Source of the DNA: Perognathus longimembris pacificus
Lineage: Eukaryota > Chordata > Mammalia > Rodentia > Heteromyidae
DNA: 64,000 nucleotides
NCBI RefSeq assembly: GCF_023159225.1
Contig: NC_063172.1
Location: forward strand, 65,911,067-65,975,066
Direction of reading: 5' to 3'
Of this stretch, positions 1 through 10,234 are shown piece by piece. The position numbers and the translations under genes were made by a program. The notes beneath the pieces were generated by a model. The model did not search any database. It was given only the letters and a program-made list of their open reading frames with translations, and was not told the origin of the DNA. Each line of letters opens with the position of its first letter. The first letter of the stretch is position 1.

Positions 1-182
1 GAGGCTTGAAGTTCAAAGCCAGCCCGTCAGAGCAGAAAAGTCTGAGAAACTCCATTTCTAATTAACCAGGTAAAGAATAAAAGAGTGGAACTAGAGGCGG
101 GGCTCAAGTGATAGAGTGCTAGCCTCGAGCAAAACGTCCGAGCAAAAGCATCCAGCCCTGAGTTCAAGCCCCAGTAATGGCG
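1..182 (+). mobile_element. Composite B1/ID-like SINE, cut by window edge
   Basis: The window opens inside the linker (gttcaaagccagcccg) of a composite SINE. The right half follows (ctcaagtgatagagtgctag, then a gagttcaagccccag end). The left half lies outside the window. Confidence 0.8.
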
Positions 183-216
183 TGCACACGCACGCACACA
201 CACACACACACACACA
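183..216. repeat. (CA)n microsatellite with CG steps
   Basis: An alternating CA tract begins as cacacgcacg and becomes pure CA. It forms the 3' tail of the preceding SINE copy. Confidence 0.9.
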
Positions 217-410
217 GATTTCTTAGGGATACATTTTCACTGCATATGATTCCTTATACTGGCGTTGTGTTGGTAGTGAATCCAAGGCAGTGGGCTTGGC
301 ACGGTGCACATGTACTTCAACCACAACCTCACGTGTGTCCATAGGCAAGGGAAGGAATGCACAGGGAAGCCAGGCACACGTGGCCTGTGGTCACACCCAG
401 TCTGTGTGTG

Positions 411-2815
411 CAGATCTATAGGGGAACAGCCACAAGCACAGATCTATAAGGGAACAGGGCCACAAGCACAGATCTATAGGGGAGCAGTGGCACAGCCGCA
501 GATCTATAGGGGAGCAGAGGCACAGGCGCAGATCTATACAGGAGCAGAGGCACAGGCGCAGATCTATAGGGGAGCAGAGGCACAGCACAGATCTATAGGG
601 GAGCAGAGGCACAGGCGCAGATCTATAGGAGAACAGAGCCGCAAGCACAGATCTATAGGGGAGCAGAACACAGCCGCAGATCTATAGGGGAGCAGAGCCG
701 CAAGCACAGATCTATAGGGGAGCAGAACACAGCCGCAGATCTATAGGGGAACAGAGGCACAGGCGCAGATCTATAGGGGAACAGAGCCCCAAGCGCAGAT
801 CTATAGGGGAGCAGAGGCACAGCCACAGATCTATAGGGGAGCAGAGCCATAGGCGCAGATCTATAGGGGAGCAGAGACACAGGTGCAAATCTATAGGGGA
901 ACAGAGGCACAGCACAGATCTATACAGGAGCAGAGGCACAGGCGCAGATCTATAGGGGAGCAGAGGCACAGGCGCAGATCTATAGGGGAACAGAGCCCCA
1001 GACGCAGATCTATAGGGAAGCAGAGGCACAGCCGCAGATCTATAGGGGAGCAGAGGCACAGCCACAGATCTATAGGGGAGCAGAGCCATAGGCGCATATC
1101 TATAGGGGAGCAGAGGCACAGCCGCAGATCTATGGGGGAGCAGAGGCACAGGTGCAGATCTATACAGGAGCAGAGGCACAGGTGCAGATCTATAGGGGAG
1201 CAGAGGCACAGGTGCAGATCTATAGGGGAGCAGAGGCACAGCCGCACATCTATAGGGGAGCAGAGCCATAGGCGCAGATCTATAGGGGAGCAGAGACACA
1301 GGTGCAAATCTATAGGGGAACAGAGGCACAGCACAGATCTATACAGGAGCAGAGGCACAGGCGCAGATCTATAGGGGAACAGAGCCCCAGACGCAGATCT
1401 ATAGGGAAGCAGAGGCACAGCCGCAGATCTATAGGGGAGCAGAGGCACAGCCACAGATCTATAGGGGAGCAGAGCCATAGGCGCATATCTATAGGGGAGC
1501 AGAGACACAGGTGCAGATCTATAGGGGAGCAGAGGCACAGCCGCAGATCTATAGGGGAGCAGAGGCACAGGTGCAGATCTATAGGGGAGCAGAGGCACAG
1601 GTGCAGATCTATAGGGGAGCAGAGGCGCAGCACAGATCTATAGGGGAGCAGAGGCACAGCCGCAGATCTATAGGGGAGCAGAGGCACAGCCGCAGATCTA
1701 TAGGGGAGCAGAGGCACAGTGCAGATCTATAGGGGAGCAGAGGCGCAGCACAGATCTATAGGGGAGCAGAGGCGCAAACGCAGATCTATAGGGGAGCAGA
1801 GGCGCAGCACAGATCTATAGGGGAGCAGAGGTGCAGCACAGATCTATAGGGGAGCAGAGGCACAGGCGCAGATCTATAGGGGAGCAGAGGTGCAGCACAG
1901 ATCTATAGGGGAGCAGAGGCACAGCCACAGATCTATAGGGGAGCAGAGCCATAGGCGCATATCTATAGGGGAGCAGAGGCACAGCCGCAGATCTATGGGG
2001 GAGCAGAGGCACAGGTGCAGATCTATACAGGAGCAGAGGCACAGGTGCAGATCTATAGGGGAGCAGAGGCACAGGTGCAGATCTATAGGGGAGCAGAGGC
2101 ACAGCCGCACATCTGTAGGGGAGCAGAGCCATAGGCGCAGATCTATAGGGGAGCAGAGACACAGGTGCAAATCTATAGGGGAACAGAGGCACAGCACAGA
2201 TCTATACAGGAGCAGAGGCACAGGCGCAGATCTATAGGGGAACAGAGCCCCAGACGCAGATCTATAGGGAAGCAGAGGCACAGCCGCAGATCTATAGGGG
2301 AGCAGAGGCACAGCCACAGATCTATAGGGGAGCAGAGCCATAGGCGCATATCTATAGGGGAGCAGAGACACAGGTGCAGATCTATAGGGGAGCAGAGGCA
2401 CAGCCGCAGATCTATAGGGGAGCAGAGGCACAGGTGCAGATCTATAGGGGAGCAGAGGCACAGGTGCAGATCTATAGGGGAGCAGAGGCGCAGCACAGAT
2501 CTATAGGGGAGCAGAGGCACAGCCGCAGATCTATAGGGGAGCAGAGGCACAGCCGCAGATCTATAGGGGAGCAGAGGCACAGTGCAGATCTATAGGGGAG
2601 CAGAGGCGCAGCACAGATCTATAGGGGAGCAGAGGCGCAAACGCAGATCTATAGGGGAGCAGAGGCGCAGCACAGATCTATAGGGGAGCAGAGGTGCAGC
2701 ACAGATCTATAGGGGAGCAGAGGCACAGGCGCAGATCTATAGGGGAGCAGAGGTGCAGCACAGATCTATAGGGGAGCAGAGGCGCAGCACAGATCTATAG
2801 GGGAGCGGAGCCGCA
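411..2815. repeat. 29-30-bp minisatellite with an AGATCT in nearly every unit
   Basis: About 80 tandem units of the type cagatctataggggagcaga plus a variable 9-10-base tail (ggcacaggcg, ggcacagccg, gccataggcg, ggcacagca). Units are 30 bp or 29 bp long. Almost every unit carries AGATCT. A higher-order repeat is visible: the block near 1030-1940 recurs near 1893-2806 with an offset of 863 bp, with variants in the same order. One difference I found is catctata (about 1246) against catctgta (about 2109). The long open frames on both strands come from the 30-bp unit length and are not genes. The array ends where the GC-rich upstream region of the candidate gene begins. Confidence 0.97.
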
Positions 2816-3327
2816 GCGCCGGCCCGGGTTCTGCCCCCCCACGGGGCGCTGTGTCCCTGACTCTGGCGAGCCCAGCCCCGTGGTGTGCCAGGTCTCGAGG
2901 ACCAGTCCTCTGGTTTCAAACAGCAGCTTGGGGGGAGGCCGGGTCCCCAGCCCTGCACCCCTGCTCTTCTCCCCTGTGTGTGGGGGGGGCAGCCCGCCCC
3001 CCTGTGCCTTTGCAGCGTTGCAGGCATCGCAGTCCAGGCTTGCTTTCTGGAGCGTTCTGCAGCCAGGCTGGGTGTGAAGGAGTGGGCGACACCGCCTCGC
3101 AGGACTTCCATCCAGACTCCCTGCGGCAGCCGGGGGGGGCGCTGGGGGGGACGCTGGGGGGGGGGGCCCCGGGAAGGGCTGCGGGGCCGGCGTTCATTGA
3201 GGAGGGACGGGGAGGCACAGATGGATTAGAAGGCGGCGCAGCGCAGCTCCAGGCCGGCCGGGGTCTGTGTGCGGAGCCGCAGCCCGAGCCCCGCAGCCCG
3301 GCCCTGGGGTGCGGGGGGGGGGGGAGG
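2816..3327 (+). promoter_or_regulatory. GC-rich, CpG-containing region upstream of the candidate first exon
   Basis: This 0.5-kb segment is rich in G+C and CpG (gccggcc, gcggcgcagcgcag, gccgcagcccg) and has several poly-G runs. It lies between the AGATCT minisatellite and the candidate start codon at 3328, so it could hold a CpG-type promoter and 5' UTR. No TATA box is evident. A pyrimidine-rich stretch ending cctttgcag near 3015 could instead be a splice acceptor of a longer exon. Promoter function is an inference from position and composition. Confidence 0.4.
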
Positions 3328-3394
3328 ATGCACCCCATCTACAGGTGCAGCGAGGAGCGCGTGGAGGTCTTCACCACCGTCCTGCCCCGCCGCG
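3328..3394 (+). CDS. Candidate exon 1 (start codon) of an unrecognised 212-residue protein
   Basis: The ATG at 3328 has A at -3. Twenty-two codons (MHPIYRCSEERVEV onward) follow, plus one base, then a strong donor cgcg|gtgagt at 3395, so the exon ends in phase 1. It fits exon 2, which enters in phase 1. The six exons proposed here sum to 639 nt, exactly 213 codons including the stop. I do not recognise the protein. No signal peptide or hydrophobic segment is visible. The frame is open upstream as well, so this could be the end of a longer exon starting further 5'; I chose this ATG because it is the first one in frame beside the conserved-looking part and follows a GC-rich stretch. Confidence 0.5.
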
Positions 3395-4085
3395 GTGAGT
3401 CCGGGGGAGGGGGGGCCGGAGCACGGCTGTGCTCACCCGGCGGGCGAGACGAGGGGGGCTACCCAGTGCTAATGAGCAACCGCGGCCATTAACCCCCTCA
3501 CTAACCCCTCGGTGAACCCCTCGGTGAACCCCCTGCCGCTCAGGCCCCGTGGCTGCCTCAGTGCTAATGAGCACCGCTGTCTATTATTAATCCCCTCTAT
3601 TAACCCCCTACTAACCCCCCTCTGTGAACCCCCTGTGAACCCCCCCGTGAACGCCCCTCTGTGAACCGCCCCTCTGTGAACGGCCCCTCTGTGAACCCCC
3701 CTCTGTGAACCCCCCCTCTGTGACCCCCCTCTGTGAACCCCCCTGTGAACCCCCCCTGTGACCCCCCTCTGTGAACCCCCCCGTGACCCCCCTCTGTGAA
3801 CCCCCTCTGTGAACCCCCTCTGTGAACCCCCCTCTGTGACCCCCCCTCTGTGACCCCCCCTCTGTGAACCCCCCTCTGTGACCCCCCTGTGACCCCCCCT
3901 CTGTGACCCCCCTCTGTGAACCCCCCTCTGTGACCCCCCTGTGACCCCCCCTCTGTGACCCCCCTCTGTGAACCCCCCTCTGTGACCCCCCTGTGACCCC
4001 CCCTCTGTGACCCCCCTCTGTGAACCCCCCTCTGTGACCCCCCTGTGACCCCCCCTCTGTGACCCCCCCCGTGAACCCCCGCGGC
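3395..4085. repeat. Pyrimidine-rich minisatellite (CTCTGTGAACCCCC type) in candidate intron 1
   Basis: After about 200 bp that include a looser diverged duplication (cagtgctaatgagca near 3462 and 3558), a tandem array runs from about 3616 to 4085. Its 15-18-base units are cctctgtgaacccccc and cctctgtgacccccc. Blocks of three units repeat regularly after 3840 (about 60 bp each), a higher-order pattern. The long open frame on the opposite strand is a product of the repeat. Confidence 0.9.
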
Positions 4086-4900
4086 CCAGGCCGGGGGTCC
4101 CGGTGCTCACGAGCGATGCCGTCCGTTCTCGACCCCCGCGAGGGGGCGCAGGGTGGAGACCCTCACCGAGAAACCGCGGCCCAGGCAAAGCGAGGCACCC
4201 CGGAGGGGGACCCCAGACCCCCAGAAGCAGCTGTTGCTGAGGCCAAGGCCCGCAGAGCGACGGGCCGTCCACCTGCCCTCCTGCGCCCGCCCCACCCCAG
4301 GCCGACCCCCAGACCCCCCACCCCGGGCGAGGGCAGCCACCCCGACTGCCGAAGCCCAGGGCTCCCCATGGAGAGGGCGCAGCCCTGTCCTGCTGGGGAG
4401 CCCCCCCCCCCAGCCCCTGGTGACTCGCATCCACGCCCCCCCCGTGTCAGCCCCTGGCAGGGCCCCCGGCAGGGAGATGACGCTGTAGGCCTGGGGGGGC
4501 ACGTGGAGGAGTTCAGCTTCCCTCTAGAGCTGCTGAACGCCAAAGCCCGAGGCAAGCCCGTCCCCACGCCTGGGGCGGAGGGGGGTCCCCACGAGAGGAG
4601 GGCGGACTCCAAGGGGGGGGGAGTGAGAGACCCAAGGAGAGAGGGCGGGTGAACGGTAGCATGGCGGCTGCCGTGTGGCAAGAAGGAACGAGCCAGGCTG
4701 TCACTTGGTTCTCCGCTCATCAGCGCTGCACTGCAATGACAATAACGAGTTCTTACGCATGATGATTATGATTGAGAGTAACTATATGTTATTGTTCAGT
4801 TGTTATGATTATTGCATAGTGGTCACCAGGGTGGCACTGTGACACTTTCCTGAGAACAGCCTCAGCGGCACGGGCCGCCTGGCGATCAGACGCTGTGGTC
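4086..4900. other. GC-rich intronic sequence, no feature recognised
   Basis: A GC-rich stretch up to about 4730 with several C and G runs is followed by AT-richer sequence (about 4735-4830) containing tgatgattatgattg. I see no exon with paired splice sites and no known repeat. Confidence 0.4.
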
Positions 4901-5010
4901 TTCAGCCGGGTGGGGTGATACGTGCCTGTAATCTCGGCCCTCAGGAGGCTGGGGCAGGAAGCTGCGTCCAAGCCAGGCTGAGCCACACAGCGGGAAGAAG
5001 AAAGGAGAAA
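4901..5010 (+). mobile_element. B1/7SL-like SINE fragment
   Basis: The stretch gtgcctgtaatctcggccct followed by caggaggctggggcaggaag matches the left half of a 7SL-derived SINE. No ID-like right half follows; the sequence runs directly into a GGGA tract. Confidence 0.6.
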
Positions 5011-5132
5011 GAGAGAGGAGGGAGAGGGGGGAGGGAGGGAGGGAGGGAGGGAAGGAGGGAGGGAGGGAGGGAAGGAGGGAGGGAGGGAGGGAGGGAGGGA
5101 GGGAAGGAGGGAGGGAGGGAGGGAGGGAGGGT
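5011..5132. repeat. (GGGA)n/(GGAA)n microsatellite
   Basis: About 120 bp of gaggg and gaagg units, purine-only on the plus strand, at the 3' end of a SINE fragment. Confidence 0.95.
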
Positions 5133-5342
5133 CAGCCATGAACTGAGTGGCCGCCTTGGCTTGGTCTTCAGGTGGAGGTAGGGGAGCGGGTGGAGAAGCC
5201 CTAGGTCTCGGAACTGCAGTAAAAGTGCCAGAGCTGGGCCGGGCCGCCACGCCCAGGCGCCCGTGGGCAATCCTGCATCTGCAGAGCTCACCAAGCCCTT
5301 CTTTCCTTGACATACATGTAATAGCCACATTTTAAAACAGAG

Positions 5343-5610
5343 CCCTGGCTGGGCACTGGTGCCTCACACCTGGAATCCCGGCTGCGACCTCGGCGGAGGC
5401 TGAGACCGGAGGCCCGCGAGCTGAGGCCAGCCAGGGCAGGAGAATCTGTGAGGCTCCCACCCCCCATTAATCACGGGAGAAGCTGCAAGTGGCACTGCGG
5501 CTCAAGTGATGGAGGGCTAGCCTTGAGCAAAAGGAGCTTAAGGGCAGCGCCCAGGCCCCGGGTTCAAGGCCAAGGACTGGCAAAAACTAAAAATAAAAAA
5601 ATAAGACAAA
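5343..5610 (+). mobile_element. Composite B1/ID-like SINE
   Basis: The left half (cacacctggaatcccggctg), the linker (gccagccagggcaggag) and the right half (ctcaagtgatggagggctag) are present, with an A-rich tail. It is moderately diverged. Confidence 0.85.
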
Positions 5611-6080
5611 CCAGAAGCTGCGTAGACGCCCCCGCACCTGGCGCCCGTGAGGACAGAGTTCCGTAGACCCCGTCTGTAAGTTGGAGGAGAAGACGTTTGC
5701 GCACACGGTGCTCAGCAGGTGCGCAAGGTGAACGTTGTGGTTTTCCTAGGAAGTTGTACCAGAAGTTATTTCCTGAGGTGCCCAGAGTAGATGGGGGCGA
5801 GGAGTCTGGCAGCAGGGGAAGCAGGCGGTTCTCGGGGTGCGGGGTGATTGGGGGGGGGGGGACTTGCAGTCACTCATCTGACGGGATGAGAAGCCATTGG
5901 GGCTCTACCAGGGCAGGCATGGTCGGAGTTCCCGTCTCACCAGTCACCCGCAGCAATGCACAGAGTGTGGACTGCGGAAAATCCACACCTCATTGCGCAA
6001 TAAAAGCAACACCTTTCCCCGCAAATTGCTATATGGCCTTTGGTTAATGGTCAATTCATCTCTTGCTGTTGCACAGTGTG
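5611..6080. other. Intronic sequence without recognised feature
   Basis: About 470 bp of mixed sequence with a poly-G run near 5851. Short open frames only; no paired splice sites that fit the gene model. Confidence 0.35.
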
Positions 6081-6290
6081 GCAGTTCCGGGCTTTGAACT
6101 CAGGACCTTGGGCTCGCTGGACAAGTGCTTTACCCCTTGAACAATACCCTCAACTCTATTTGCTTTAGCTTATTTCTCAAATAAGGTTTTACTTTTGCAG
6201 CACACAAATGGCCTGTGGCCATCATTTTCCTATTTCTGTCTCCCAAATAGCTGAGATCTCAGGCAAGAACCACTTAGGCCTGCCCTGGTT
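6081..6290 (-). mobile_element. Old composite SINE, antisense
   Basis: Diverged reverse complement of the composite SINE: gggctttgaactcaggacct (right-half end), acccttgaacaatacc, and ctgagatctcaggcaagaac (left half). Confidence 0.55.
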
Positions 6291-6309
6291 AATTTCTTTA
6301 AGCTGTTTT

Positions 6310-6790
6310 GTTGTTGTTGTCATTGTTTAAATGATGATAAAGTACACATAGCAGAATTTTTTAAAGTGTGCAGTGTAGTGGTATTATGTACATATGCAGT
6401 GCTGTACAACCATCTATCTCCAGAATTTTTTTTTATTATCTTAAACTAAAACACTACCCGCTAAACTATAATCTCCCCCCACTAGTCCCGCTAAACTATA
6501 ATCTCCCCCCACTAGTCCCTAGGCACTTGTGATTGCCATCCTACTTTCTCTTGAATTAGACTGATCTGTGTGCCTCAGGCAAGTAGAATAATATTGGATG
6601 TTTATATTTCACTTACTACATTTTCAAGGTACATCCATGTATAGTATGTATCAGGATTTCATATTCCTTTTCAAGGCAGAGTAATATTCTACTGTGTGGA
6701 TGTACCGTATTTGTTCATGGGTTGAATGTTGGGTTGTTTCCAACTTTAAGCCGTTGTATATAATGAACTGCTGCTATGAGCTTTGATATA
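6310..6790 (-). mobile_element. Ancient LINE-1 3' segment, antisense
   Basis: The order of motifs is typical of old mammalian L1 read on the reverse strand: aaagtacacatagcagaa, then gtgcagtgtagtggtatta, then gtacaaccatctatctccag, then gagtaatattctactgtgtg, then tgggttgtttccaactttaa. A 30-bp tandem duplication (6457-6486 and 6487-6516) sits inside it. Confidence 0.7.
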
Positions 6791-6930
6791 GTTGAGTCAA
6801 GTAGCCTCCTCCTCTTCCCATCCCCCCATGTCCCTGCCTCCCTCCAGGTGAGACGCTGGTTGGTGTTTTAGTGTAGCTATGGGGGCCTCATGGGCAGTCT
6901 CTGAACCTTGTTTTTCATCTCCCTTTACAG

Positions 6931-6986
6931 TGTCCAGTCCGGCCAGGAGAAGAGTCAAAAGCTCTCAACACCTCCTAACCAAGAAT
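6931..6986 (+). CDS. Candidate exon 2 of the 212-residue protein
   Basis: A strong acceptor (ttcatctccctttacag) ends at 6930 and a good donor (aagaat|gtaagg) follows 6986. The 56-nt exon enters in phase 1 and leaves in phase 0, joining exactly to exons 1 and 3. It completes residue 23 and encodes residues 24-41, a basic Ser-rich segment (SSPARRRVKSS, then QHLLTKN). The first-to-second-exon join gives Val at the split codon. Exon 1 cannot splice directly to exon 3, because the phase-1 join would hit a stop after two codons; this exon resolves that conflict, which is the main argument that it is real. No family assigned. Confidence 0.6.
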
Positions 6987-7224
6987 GTAAGGAAACGTAA
7001 ATCTGTGTCTTCTTTGTATTACAAAACCAAGACCAGCTTCTTCCTTCTGCCTCAATTCTAGTGGCAAGGAAGTATTCCGTGTACCTTGTGGTTGTGGCTG
7101 TACTCGCGGGCCTCCATTTAACTCAACAAATGTCATAGCCTGAAGCAAATTCCCCTGCTGGGCTGTTCGCCCAGCCACAGAGTAAAACTCACTTTGTTTG
7201 CAGTTTTTCTTGTTTGTTTGTTTG

Positions 7225-7429
7225 TTTTTTTTTTTTTTTGGCCAGTCCTGGGCCTTGGACTCAGGGCCTGAGCACTGTCCCTGGCTTCTTTTTGCTCAAG
7301 GCTAGCACTCTGCCACTTGAGCCACAGCACCACTTCTGGCTTCTTCTATATATGTGGTGCTGGGGAATCGAACCCAGGGCTTCATGTATACGAGGCGAGC
7401 ACTCTGCCGCTAGGCCATATCCCCAGCCC
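7225..7429 (-). mobile_element. Dimeric ID-like SINE, antisense
   Basis: A T-run (reverse of the A-tail) is followed by the reverse complement of both ID-like units: ggactcagggcctgagcact, gccacttgagccacagc, ctatatatgtggtgctgggg, then gccgctaggccatatcccca. Nearly full length and little diverged. Confidence 0.92.
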
Positions 7430-7727
7430 TCAGCGTTTTCCCTTTTAAACGGTCTGTGGTACCCCTGATTTAGGTGGCCTCCTATTGATGGCATCGCTAA
7501 GGATCCAGCTTCTCCCTACTGTAGATAGCACAGTAATGAACTTGCTGGTAGAAAGAATTCATTTACGTTTATTAATTCCTACGTGCATAGTCCTCGAAGC
7601 AGAATCTACAGAGGAAAAGGAAAGTTTTATCCACCCATCTACACATTCCCCAGCTATTTGCATTCCTCCTGTGTGACACTGGCTAGATGTGGCAAATGCA
7701 GAATGAATTTTTAAAATAAAATCTGCC

Positions 7728-7975
7728 CAGCCTTGGCAGCTCACACCTGTAATCCTAGCTGCTCAGGAGGCTGGGATCTGAGGATTGCAAGTTCAAAGCC
7801 AGCCCGGGCAGGAGGGTCTGTGAGTCTTCGCTCTAATTAATAATCACAACAACAATAAAGCCAGACGTAGAACTGTGGCTGAAGCAGTAGAGTGCTAGCC
7901 GTGAGCAAAAAAGCTCAGGGACAGTGTCCGGGCCCTGAGTTCAAGCCCCAGGACCGGCACAAAGAAAAGTAAACC
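7728..7975 (+). mobile_element. Composite B1/ID-like SINE
   Basis: Complete layout: cacacctgtaatcctagctg, ctgaggattgcaagttcaaa, gccagcccgggcaggagg, gtagagtgctagccgtgagc and gagttcaagccccaggac. Confidence 0.9.
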
Positions 7976-8150
7976 CCCTAGGCAGTAGTGGCTCACACCT
8001 ATGCTCCTACTGAGAACCTGGCCAATCAAGGCTGGAAGCCGCCTGCGAAGAAAAGACCGTGAGACTCTATCTCCAACGAAGCCGCCAAATGTCGGGCTGG
8101 AGGCATGGCTCAAGTAGTAGAGGCCCAGCCAAGCTAGCTGAGCCGCCCTC
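7976..8150 (+). mobile_element. Second composite SINE, head-to-tail with the previous copy
   Basis: It starts immediately after the A-rich tail of the preceding copy (ggctcacacctatgctccta) and keeps a linker and the start of a right half (ggcatggctcaagtagtaga). The end is lost, replaced by the ACGCCCCTC array. Confidence 0.7.
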
Positions 8151-8164
8151 AGGCCCCTTGCGCC

Positions 8165-8535
8165 TGCTGCCCGCCCTCGCGCCCCTCGCGCCCCTCACGC
8201 CCCTCGCGCCCCTCACGCCCCTCACGCCCCTCATGCCCGCTGCCGCCCTCACGCCCCTCACGCCCCTCACGCCCCTCACGCCCCTCACGCCCCTCGCGCC
8301 CCTCGCGCCCCTCACGCCCCTCACACCCCTCACACCCCTCACGCCCCTCACACCCCTCACGCCCCTCACACCCCTCACGCCCCTCACACCCCTCACGCCC
8401 CTCACGCCCCTCACACCCCTCACGCCCCTCACGCCCCTCACACCCCTCACACCCCTCACGCCCCTCACACCCCTCACGCCCCTCACGCCCCTCGCGCCCC
8501 TCGCGCCCCTCGCGCCCCTCGCGCCCCTCGCGCCC
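8165..8535. repeat. 9-bp minisatellite (CCCCTCACG) in candidate intron 2
   Basis: About 40 units of cccctcacg with variants cccctcgcg and cccctcaca. The unit is a multiple of three and without stops, so long Pro-Leu-Thr and Gly-Val-Arg frames appear on the two strands; these are repeat products. CpG is present in most units; the cac variants look like CpG decay (g to a). Confidence 0.95.
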
Positions 8536-8860
8536 CGCGCCGATTGCTCGGTGATGGATTGCTGGGTGGCACTGGAATGGAACCCGGGGCGGCGTGCCCG
8601 GCTAGGCAGCCCTTGGCCGCTGAGCACGCCCAGCCCATGCACACGCTTCAGACGCCCTCTAGACGCCGCGCAGCCTCAAGTCCTGAGCTATCCAGCCTGG
8701 CGGACGTGGATTTCCTCATCACAGCAGCGCCCCGCGTGCCAGGCGTGGGGAAGCGGGGTGCGGGGGGCCCTCCCTGCCCGGCCTGGCTGACCTGGCGGGG
8801 GGGGGGCCTTCTGTGTGGCTTGCTTTCCCACACGGCCCCTGCGGTTGCCAGGCGCCGTCC

Positions 8861-9036
8861 CGGCTGCGGTGCCCGCACCCCGGTGCCCCGCCACCCCCTC
8901 CCCCGGCTGCGGTGCCCGCACCCCGGTGCCCCGCCACCCCTCCCCCGGCAGCCGTGCCCGCACCCCGGTGCCCCGCCACCCCCTCCCCCGGCTGCGGTGC
9001 CCGCACCCCGGTGCCCCGCCACCCCCTCCCCCGGCA
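8861..9036. repeat. 43-bp minisatellite, four units
   Basis: The unit starts cggctgcggtgcccgcaccc and continues ggtgccccgccacccctcc. Starts are at 8861, 8904, 8946 and 8989 (periods 43, 42, 43). A partial fifth unit (ccggcagctg) follows. Confidence 0.9.
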
Positions 9037-9276
9037 GCTGTCTCCCGGCTGGGAGCGCATGATGGGGAGCAGGTGGTGGGGAGCCATGGTGCCCCCGCAC
9101 CTGGGCGCCTGGCTTTGGGGGGGCTGTGGTGGGCTGCTCTTGAGGGCCTGGGGGCCCTGCTCTTCTTGCCCCAGCACCGTCGTTGGGCAGTTTGGAGTAG
9201 GCTGGGGGGGCTGGCAGGAGTCGGGGGTGGTGAGGGGCTCACTACGCTCACCGTCTGCCCCCCCCCCGCCCCGCAG

Positions 9277-9460
9277 GTGGTGACTGAGTCCGACCTGTCC
9301 ACGCCGCGCGCCCTGGAGCTGCTGCCCTGCCGCGGTGACCGGGGTGACCGGGGTGACCGGGGTGACCGGCCGGGGGAGGCCGGGGACAGCCACAGACTCG
9401 GCCGGCTCCAGACGGCAAGGCCACCGGGCGCCCCGTCCAGCAAAGCCCCTGCGCAGCCCG
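9277..9460 (+). CDS. Candidate exon 3 with Gly-Asp-Arg repeat
   Basis: The acceptor tract (ccccccgccccgcag) ends at 9276 and the donor gcccg|gtgagt is at 9461. The exon is 184 nt, entering in phase 0 and leaving in phase 1; the other two entry phases meet a stop within three codons. It encodes residues 42-102: VVTESDLSTPRALELLP, then four 9-bp units ggtgaccgg (residues 61-72, Gly-Asp-Arg x4), then a Pro/Ala/Ser-rich tail. The 9-bp units are a small coding minisatellite, so copy number probably varies without breaking the frame. No enzyme motif is visible. The tail composition suggests a disordered segment (inference). Confidence 0.6.
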
Positions 9461-9720
9461 GTGAGTGACCGCACCCCACACCCACACGCCTGCGGCCCCG
9501 CGGGTCTCAGCCCCACAGGTGACCCAGCACCTGTGCGTCCCCACCACAGAAGCACCTGCTCCTGGGCGCCAACCCCCCCCCCCAGCACCTCCACCCAGAC
9601 GGGGGGCGGCTCCGTGCCAGCCACCGGCCCCAGCCAGCAGCTGCAGCACCCAGAGGTGGAAACCACTGCACCCAAGAGGGAACCAGGACCCGCAGGGGGG
9701 AGGAAGCTCCTGCTAGTTAC

Positions 9721-9751
<31 letters not shown>

Positions 9752-9876
9752 CAGAGAGAGACTGAGACAGAGACAGAGAGAGAGACAGAGACAGAGAGAG
9801 ACAGACAGTGAGATGGAGAGACAGAGAGAGAGACAGACAGACAGACAGACACAGAGACAAAGAGACAGAGAGACCC
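9721..9876. repeat. (GA)n/(GACA)n compound microsatellite
   Basis: Purine-rich gagaga, gacagaga and gacagacagaca tracts over about 155 bp. Confidence 0.95.
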
Positions 9877-9885
9877 AGAGCGAGC

Positions 9886-9937
9886 TTGCCTAGCATGCGC
9901 CAGACCCCAGGTTCCATCCCCAGAAAAAAAATTTCCT
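9886..9937 (+). mobile_element. ID-like SINE 3' fragment
   Basis: The segment gcttgcctagcatgcgccag followed by aggttccatccccag and an A-run is the right part of a single ID unit. Confidence 0.5.
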
Positions 9938-10049
9938 CATTTAATTTTGAATGAAATAATAATCTATAAGGACAATGTATTTTTTGAACTCGATCTTGAG
10001 AACGGGAACTATCAGAATCTCGTCTTTGGATACTATGTGTTTATTCCTT

Positions 10050-10222
10050 GCATCTCCTGGGGCTTGGACTCAGGGCCTGGGCACTGTCCCTACGCCGTTG
10101 TGCTCAAGGCTAGCACTCTACCACTTAAGCCACAGCTCTGCCTCCATTGTTGTTTTTCCTTCTTCTTTTGTAGTTTAGTGATTATCTTGAATTGTAGGCA
10201 TGAGCCACGGGTGCCTGGCTTG
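10050..10222 (-). mobile_element. Composite SINE, antisense, internally shortened
   Basis: Reverse-strand right half (gcttggactcagggcctggg, ctaccacttaagccacagct) is followed by a short left-half end (gtaggcatgagccacgggtg). Confidence 0.75.
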
Positions 10223-10234
10223 GATGTTGCTTTG

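Noticed and set aside
304..2595. Many frames of 70-235 codons on both strands
   Set aside because: They are products of the 30-bp unit; 29-bp units switch frame, and no start context or splice site supports them.
411..2815. CRISPR array
   Set aside because: Units are contiguous with no unique spacers, and the DNA is mammalian.
7225..7429. tRNA genes, here and at the other ID-like copies
   Set aside because: A- and B-box-like motifs belong to tRNA-derived SINEs; no cloverleaf with a proper anticodon arm and acceptor ends is visible.
8059..8790. Pro-Leu-Thr frame of 243 codons and Gly-Val-Arg frame on the reverse strand
   Set aside because: A 9-bp repeat without stops explains both.
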